Made by a program: the position numbers and the translations under genes. Positions 23,146 to 25,760 of a stretch of DNA of 25,760 bases are shown one piece after another (position 1 is the first letter of the stretch; every line of letters begins with the position of its first letter). The notes below the pieces were generated by a model. The model worked only from the letters and a program-made list of their open reading frames with translations. It was not told where the DNA came from and did no database searches. The DNA comes from an uncultured Clostridia bacterium (GTDB taxonomy: Bacteria; Bacillota; Clostridia; Christensenellales; UBA1242), in contig CANQRC010000012.1 in assembly GCA_947626155.1 (NCBI GenBank), positions 1 to 25,760 of the forward strand. The letters run 5' to 3'.

Positions 23146-24374
23146 CTGCTTGCCCTCGTAAACATTTTCATCAATGCTATGGCCTCTTTTTTGACGGAAG
23201 GCACGGCCTTTTCTTTTTCCACAACAACTTTGTGAATCATGCGCGCAATCTCTTTCATTTCGGCTTCTTTCATGCCAAGAGTTGTGACCGCCGCAGTCCC
23301 CAAACGAAGGCCGCTTGTGACTGTTGGGCTTAACTTTTCATTTGGGATGGAGTTCTTGTTTGCCGTGATGTTTGCCGCGTGCAGAAGGTCTGCAACCTCT
23401 TTTCCTGTTGCGCCAAACAGGGTGAGGTCAACCAAAATTAGGTGATTGTCAGTTCCGCCAGAGACAAGCCTGAACCCAAGTTTTTTCAGTTCGCTTGCAA
23501 GAGCCTTGCAGTTTTTGATGACTTGCTTTTGATATTCCACAAACTCTTTTGACATTGCCTCTTTCAGCATGACCGCTTTGCCGGCAATCACGTGTTCCAA
23601 AGGTCCGCCTTGCGTTCCTGGGAAGACGGCGCTGTCAATTTTCTTTGCAAGTTCAGCCTTGCACAAAATCATTCCGCCTCGAGGGCCACGCAGGGTCTTG
23701 TGAGTTGTGGTTGTGACAACGTCAGCATAATTGCAAGGGTTTGGGTGAAGCCCAGCGGCAACAAGTCCAGCAATGTGTGCCATATCAACCATTAAATACG
23801 CGCCAACTTCGTCTGCAATTTGGCGGAAGCGGGCAAAATCTATTTTTCTTGGATAAGCGCTTGCGCCGGCAACAATAAGTTTTGGCTTGTGCTCTTTCGC
23901 CAGGCGCTCAACTTCATCATAATCAATAAGTTCGGTCTTCTCATCAAGCCCATAGGGAATTGCGTTGAAAACTTTTCCAGAAACGTTCACTTTTGTGCCG
24001 TGGGTGAGGTGGCCGCCGGCAGGAAGAGACATCCCCAAAATTGTGTCACCCGGTTTCAATAGCGCCATATACACGGCAAAGTTTGCGTTTGCGCCAGAGT
24101 GTGGCTGAACATTTGCGTGTTCGGCATGGAAAAGTTTTTTTGCGCGCTCAATTGCAAGGCTTTCAATTGTGTCCACATTTTCGCAGCCACAATAATAGCG
24201 TTTTTGGGGGTAGCCCTCGGCATATTTGTTCGTCAAAACGCTTCCAACCGCCTCGCGAACGGTGTCGCTGACAATGTTTTCACTTGCAATAAGCTCAATT
24301 GTCTCTTTTTGACGCTTCTCCTCCCTTTTTATTGCTTTATAAACTTCAATGTCCACAGTTTTCAAATTTGTCAT
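23142..24374 (-). CDS. glyA: Serine hydroxymethyltransferase
   Basis: PLP enzyme that converts serine and tetrahydrofolate to glycine and methylene-tetrahydrofolate. The 410 residues match the family length. LIASENIVSDTVREA, NKYAEGYPQKRYYGG-like (here YYCGCENVD), VQPHSGANAN, DMAHIAGLVAAG and the PLP-lysine motif TTTTHKTLRGPRGG (Lys near 224) are present. YYCGC replaces the usual YYGGC at one position. GGGAGG lies eight bases before the ATG. The gene opens an operon with the PP-loop gene and diverges from folD, the next enzyme of one-carbon metabolism, across 103 bases. Confidence 0.97.
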   Translation of the reverse strand: MTNLKTVDIEVYKAIKREEKRQKETIELIASENIVSDTVREAVGSVLTNKYAEGYPQKRYYCGCENVDTIESLAIERAKKLFHAEHANVQPHSGANANFAVYMALLKPGDTILGMSLPAGGHLTHGTKVNVSGKVFNAIPYGLDEKTELIDYDEVERLAKEHKPKLIVAGASAYPRKIDFARFRQIADEVGAYLMVDMAHIAGLVAAGLHPNPCNYADVVTTTTHKTLRGPRGGMILCKAELAKKIDSAVFPGTQGGPLEHVIAGKAVMLKEAMSKEFVEYQKQVIKNCKALASELKKLGFRLVSGGTDNHLILVDLTLFGATGKEVADLLHAANITANKNSIPNEKLSPTVTSGLRLGTAAVTTLGMKEAEMKEIARMIHKVVVEKEKAVPSVKKEAIALMKMFTRASR

Positions 24375-24404
24375 ATTTTTTACCTCCCAAAATTCATCAA
24401 CACT

Positions 24405-24410
24405 AGTTTA
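24405..24410 (-). promoter_or_regulatory. glyA -10 region
   Basis: Minus strand TGT-TAAACT (-10 at 24410-24405). No clear -35 at the usual spacing, so the extended -10 may carry most of the recognition. It shares the 103-base divergent region with folD. Confidence 0.45.
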
Positions 24411-24442
24411 ACATAAAAAATTTCAAAATAAAAACTTTTTGT

Positions 24443-24471
24443 TTGTGAAATTTACGTTTTTGTGATATAAT
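24443..24471 (+). promoter_or_regulatory. folD promoter, leaderless type
   Basis: TTGTGA (24443-24448), 17 bases, TGA-TATAAT (-10 at 24466-24471), then six bases (TTCTTC) and the ATG at 24478. No ribosome binding site. Confidence 0.7.
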
Positions 24472-24477
24472 TTCTTC

Positions 24478-25344
24478 ATGGAAATTTTGAATGGAAAAGA
24501 TTTTGCAAGCGAAATCAAAAGAAATGTAAAAAACGCCGTTGATCAAATGGCAAAAAAGCCAATGCTTGCGTGTATTATTGTTGAAGGGGACAAGGCGAGC
24601 GAAATTTATGTTGCCTCAAAAGAGAAGGCGTGCGCCGAATGTGGAATGCGCTCAAAGGTGATAAGGCTTCCACAAAATGTCTCTCAAAGCCAACTTGAAA
24701 AAGAGATTGATGCGCTTAATCGCGACGAAGAGGTGACGGCAATTTTGCTTCAACTTCCTCTTCCAAAACATCTTGACGAAGAGAGGGCGGTCAATTTGAT
24801 CAGCCCAAACAAAGATGCGGACTGCCTCACTTTTCACAATTTTGGAAAGATGTTTGCGGGCCACAGCGACTTTGCGCCATGCACTGCGTTTGGAATAATC
24901 AAGTTGCTTGAAAAACATAACGTTCAAATTGAGGGCAAGCACGCGGTGGTTGTTGGAAGAAGCAATCTTGTTGGCAGAAGTGTTGCGGGGCTGTTGGAGC
25001 ATAAAAATGCAACTGTCACCCTTTGCCATAGCAGAACAAAAGACCTTCAAAAATACACAAAGGACGCAGACATTTTGGTTGTTGCAATTGGAAAGGCGAA
25101 ATTCATCACCGCGGACTATGTCAAGGACGGGGCCGTTGTTGTGGATGTTGGAATAAACAGAATAGACGGAAAAATTTATGGGGATGTTGACTTTGAAAAT
25201 GTTGCGCCAAAGTGCGACAAGATAACACCTGTTCCGGGCGGGGTTGGACCACTTACTGTTGCGTGCCTTATGAGAAACACTTTGTTTCTTGGGAGGTCTC
25301 CCAGTAATATAAAAGAAAATGACAATAATTCCAGAAATTTTTAA
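24478..25344 (+). CDS. folD: Bifunctional methylene-tetrahydrofolate dehydrogenase/cyclohydrolase
   Basis: Converts methylene-tetrahydrofolate, the product of glyA, to methenyl- and formyl-tetrahydrofolate. The 288 residues show Y44-x3-K48 (YVASK, catalytic Lys), LLQLPLPKHL, DADCLT, PCTAFGIIKLL, the NADP loop VVGRSNLVGRSVAGLL and the C-terminal PVPGGVGPLTVA. The last residues (SPSNIKENDNNSRNF) are a non-conserved tail. Translation probably starts on a leaderless transcript. Confidence 0.97.
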   Translation: MEILNGKDFASEIKRNVKNAVDQMAKKPMLACIIVEGDKASEIYVASKEKACAECGMRSKVIRLPQNVSQSQLEKEIDALNRDEEVTAILLQLPLPKHLDEERAVNLISPNKDADCLTFHNFGKMFAGHSDFAPCTAFGIIKLLEKHNVQIEGKHAVVVGRSNLVGRSVAGLLEHKNATVTLCHSRTKDLQKYTKDADILVVAIGKAKFITADYVKDGAVVVDVGINRIDGKIYGDVDFENVAPKCDKITPVPGGVGPLTVACLMRNTLFLGRSPSNIKENDNNSRNF

Positions 25345-25524
25345 TTTTAAAAAATATAAGAAAAAACAAAAATTGTAAAAAAAATAGAAAAAAATAAAAA
25401 ATATCTAAAAAAACATCAAAAAAATGCGAAAAAATCGCATTTTTTATTATTTTTTTATTAAAAATTGAATTTTTAAATTATTTTTTTGTTTTTTTAATTA
25501 TTTTTTCAAAAATAATTTTTCAAT
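25345..25524. other. A/T-only spacer between folD and glyS
   Basis: 180 bases, A-rich on the plus strand to about 25440 and T-rich after, with a central hairpin. It closely resembles the spacer at 1242-1441. No gene seen. Confidence 0.6.
25419..25445. terminator. Bidirectional terminator between folD and glyS
   Basis: AAAAAATGCGA (25419-25429) and TCGCATTTTTT (25435-25445) form a perfect 11-base stem with a loop of five A. T runs follow on both strands, serving the convergent genes. Confidence 0.85.
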
Positions 25525-25760
25525 TTAAAAACAAATTTTTTCTTCCACAAAAGAAACCAATTTTGAAATGTCAAGGCGAACCTGTTGCATTGTGTCGCGG
25601 TCTCTTATTGTGACGGTGTTGTCCTCCAGAGTGTCAAAGTCTATTGTCACGCAGAAAGGCGTTCCAATTTCGTCCTCTCTTCTGTAACGCTTTCCAATTG
25701 AGCCTGCCTCGTCATAGTCACACATAAAGTGTTTTGAAAGCAGGGCATAAACTTCTCTTG
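25525..25760 (-). CDS. glyS: Glycyl-tRNA synthetase (alpha2 type), C-terminal end only
   Basis: The frame is open through the right edge, so only about 78 C-terminal residues are seen. AGSIGKRYRREDEIGTPFC and VTIDFDTLEDNTVTIRDRDTM are the anticodon-binding-domain signature of the single-chain (eukaryote-like) class II glycyl-tRNA synthetase. The Met at 25725 is internal. Together with glyA and folD it forms a glycine/one-carbon neighbourhood. Confidence 0.95.
   Translation of the reverse strand, partial: REVYALLSKHFMCDYDEAGSIGKRYRREDEIGTPFCVTIDFDTLEDNTVTIRDRDTMQQVRLDISKLVSFVEEKICF

Noticed and set aside
1..25760. CRISPR arrays, insertion sequences, integrases or phage genes
   Set aside because: No regularly spaced repeats, transposase motifs or terminal repeats were seen on reading both strands.

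Overview
The window is low-GC DNA from a Gram-positive-type bacterium. The gene set (mnmG, mnmE, jag, an LtaS-like polyglycerol-phosphate synthase, an alpha2-type glycyl-tRNA synthetase, a Clostridia-like amidase with PG-binding repeats) fits Clostridia, plausibly an uncultured gut or host-associated lineage because of a giant mucinase-like M60 metallopeptidase. TGA is used as a normal stop. Nearly every promoter I can read has an extended -10 (TGnTAnnnT). Three genes (mnmE, the M60 gene, folD) have exactly six bases between a TATAAT box and their ATG and no ribosome binding site, so they look leaderless.

Layout. 1-2773: mnmG (cut by the left edge) and mnmE on the minus strand. 2926-7284: a 1,452-residue surface M60 peptidase on the plus strand, sitting between mnmE and jag, genes that are neighbours in many Firmicutes. 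7325-8194: jag/khpB (minus). 8385-8930: a guanylate-kinase-like gene. 8940-10940: an LtaS-like enzyme (minus). 11055-12083: an amidase-like cell-wall protein. 12300-12518: a small Lys/Ala/Thr-rich histone-like protein. 12682-20402: an eight-gene plus-strand operon of split transketolase (two genes), FkbH-like HAD enzyme, acyl carrier protein, MaoC-like hot-dog protein, MBOAT acyltransferase, membrane-anchored SGNH protein and aldo/keto reductase. 20473-21159: a DXD glycosyltransferase. 21160-21724: degenerate sequence. 21725-21815: tRNA-Ser(GCU). 21963-24374: glyA followed, with an ATGA overlap, by a QueC-like PP-loop gene (minus). 24478-25344: folD. 25525-25760: end of glyS (minus).

The most interesting part is the 12.7-20.4 kb operon with the PP-loop gene. 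The operon has the parts of a Dlt-like system: an acyl carrier protein, an MBOAT channel/acyltransferase and an exported SGNH partner. The acyl-loading step appears to be done by an FkbH-type enzyme (known family members load a glycerate-derived C3 unit onto carrier proteins) rather than a DltA-type adenylating enzyme. I infer a route that puts a glycerate-derived or related hydroxyacyl group on a surface polymer. The FkbH gene carries a run of nine G that is in frame (ON). The PP-loop gene carries a run of ten G that puts it out of frame (OFF); removing one G restores a 393-residue protein. Both runs are followed by ATT and both are ON at nine. This looks like homopolymer-driven phase variation of surface chemistry, if the runs are real and not assembly errors.
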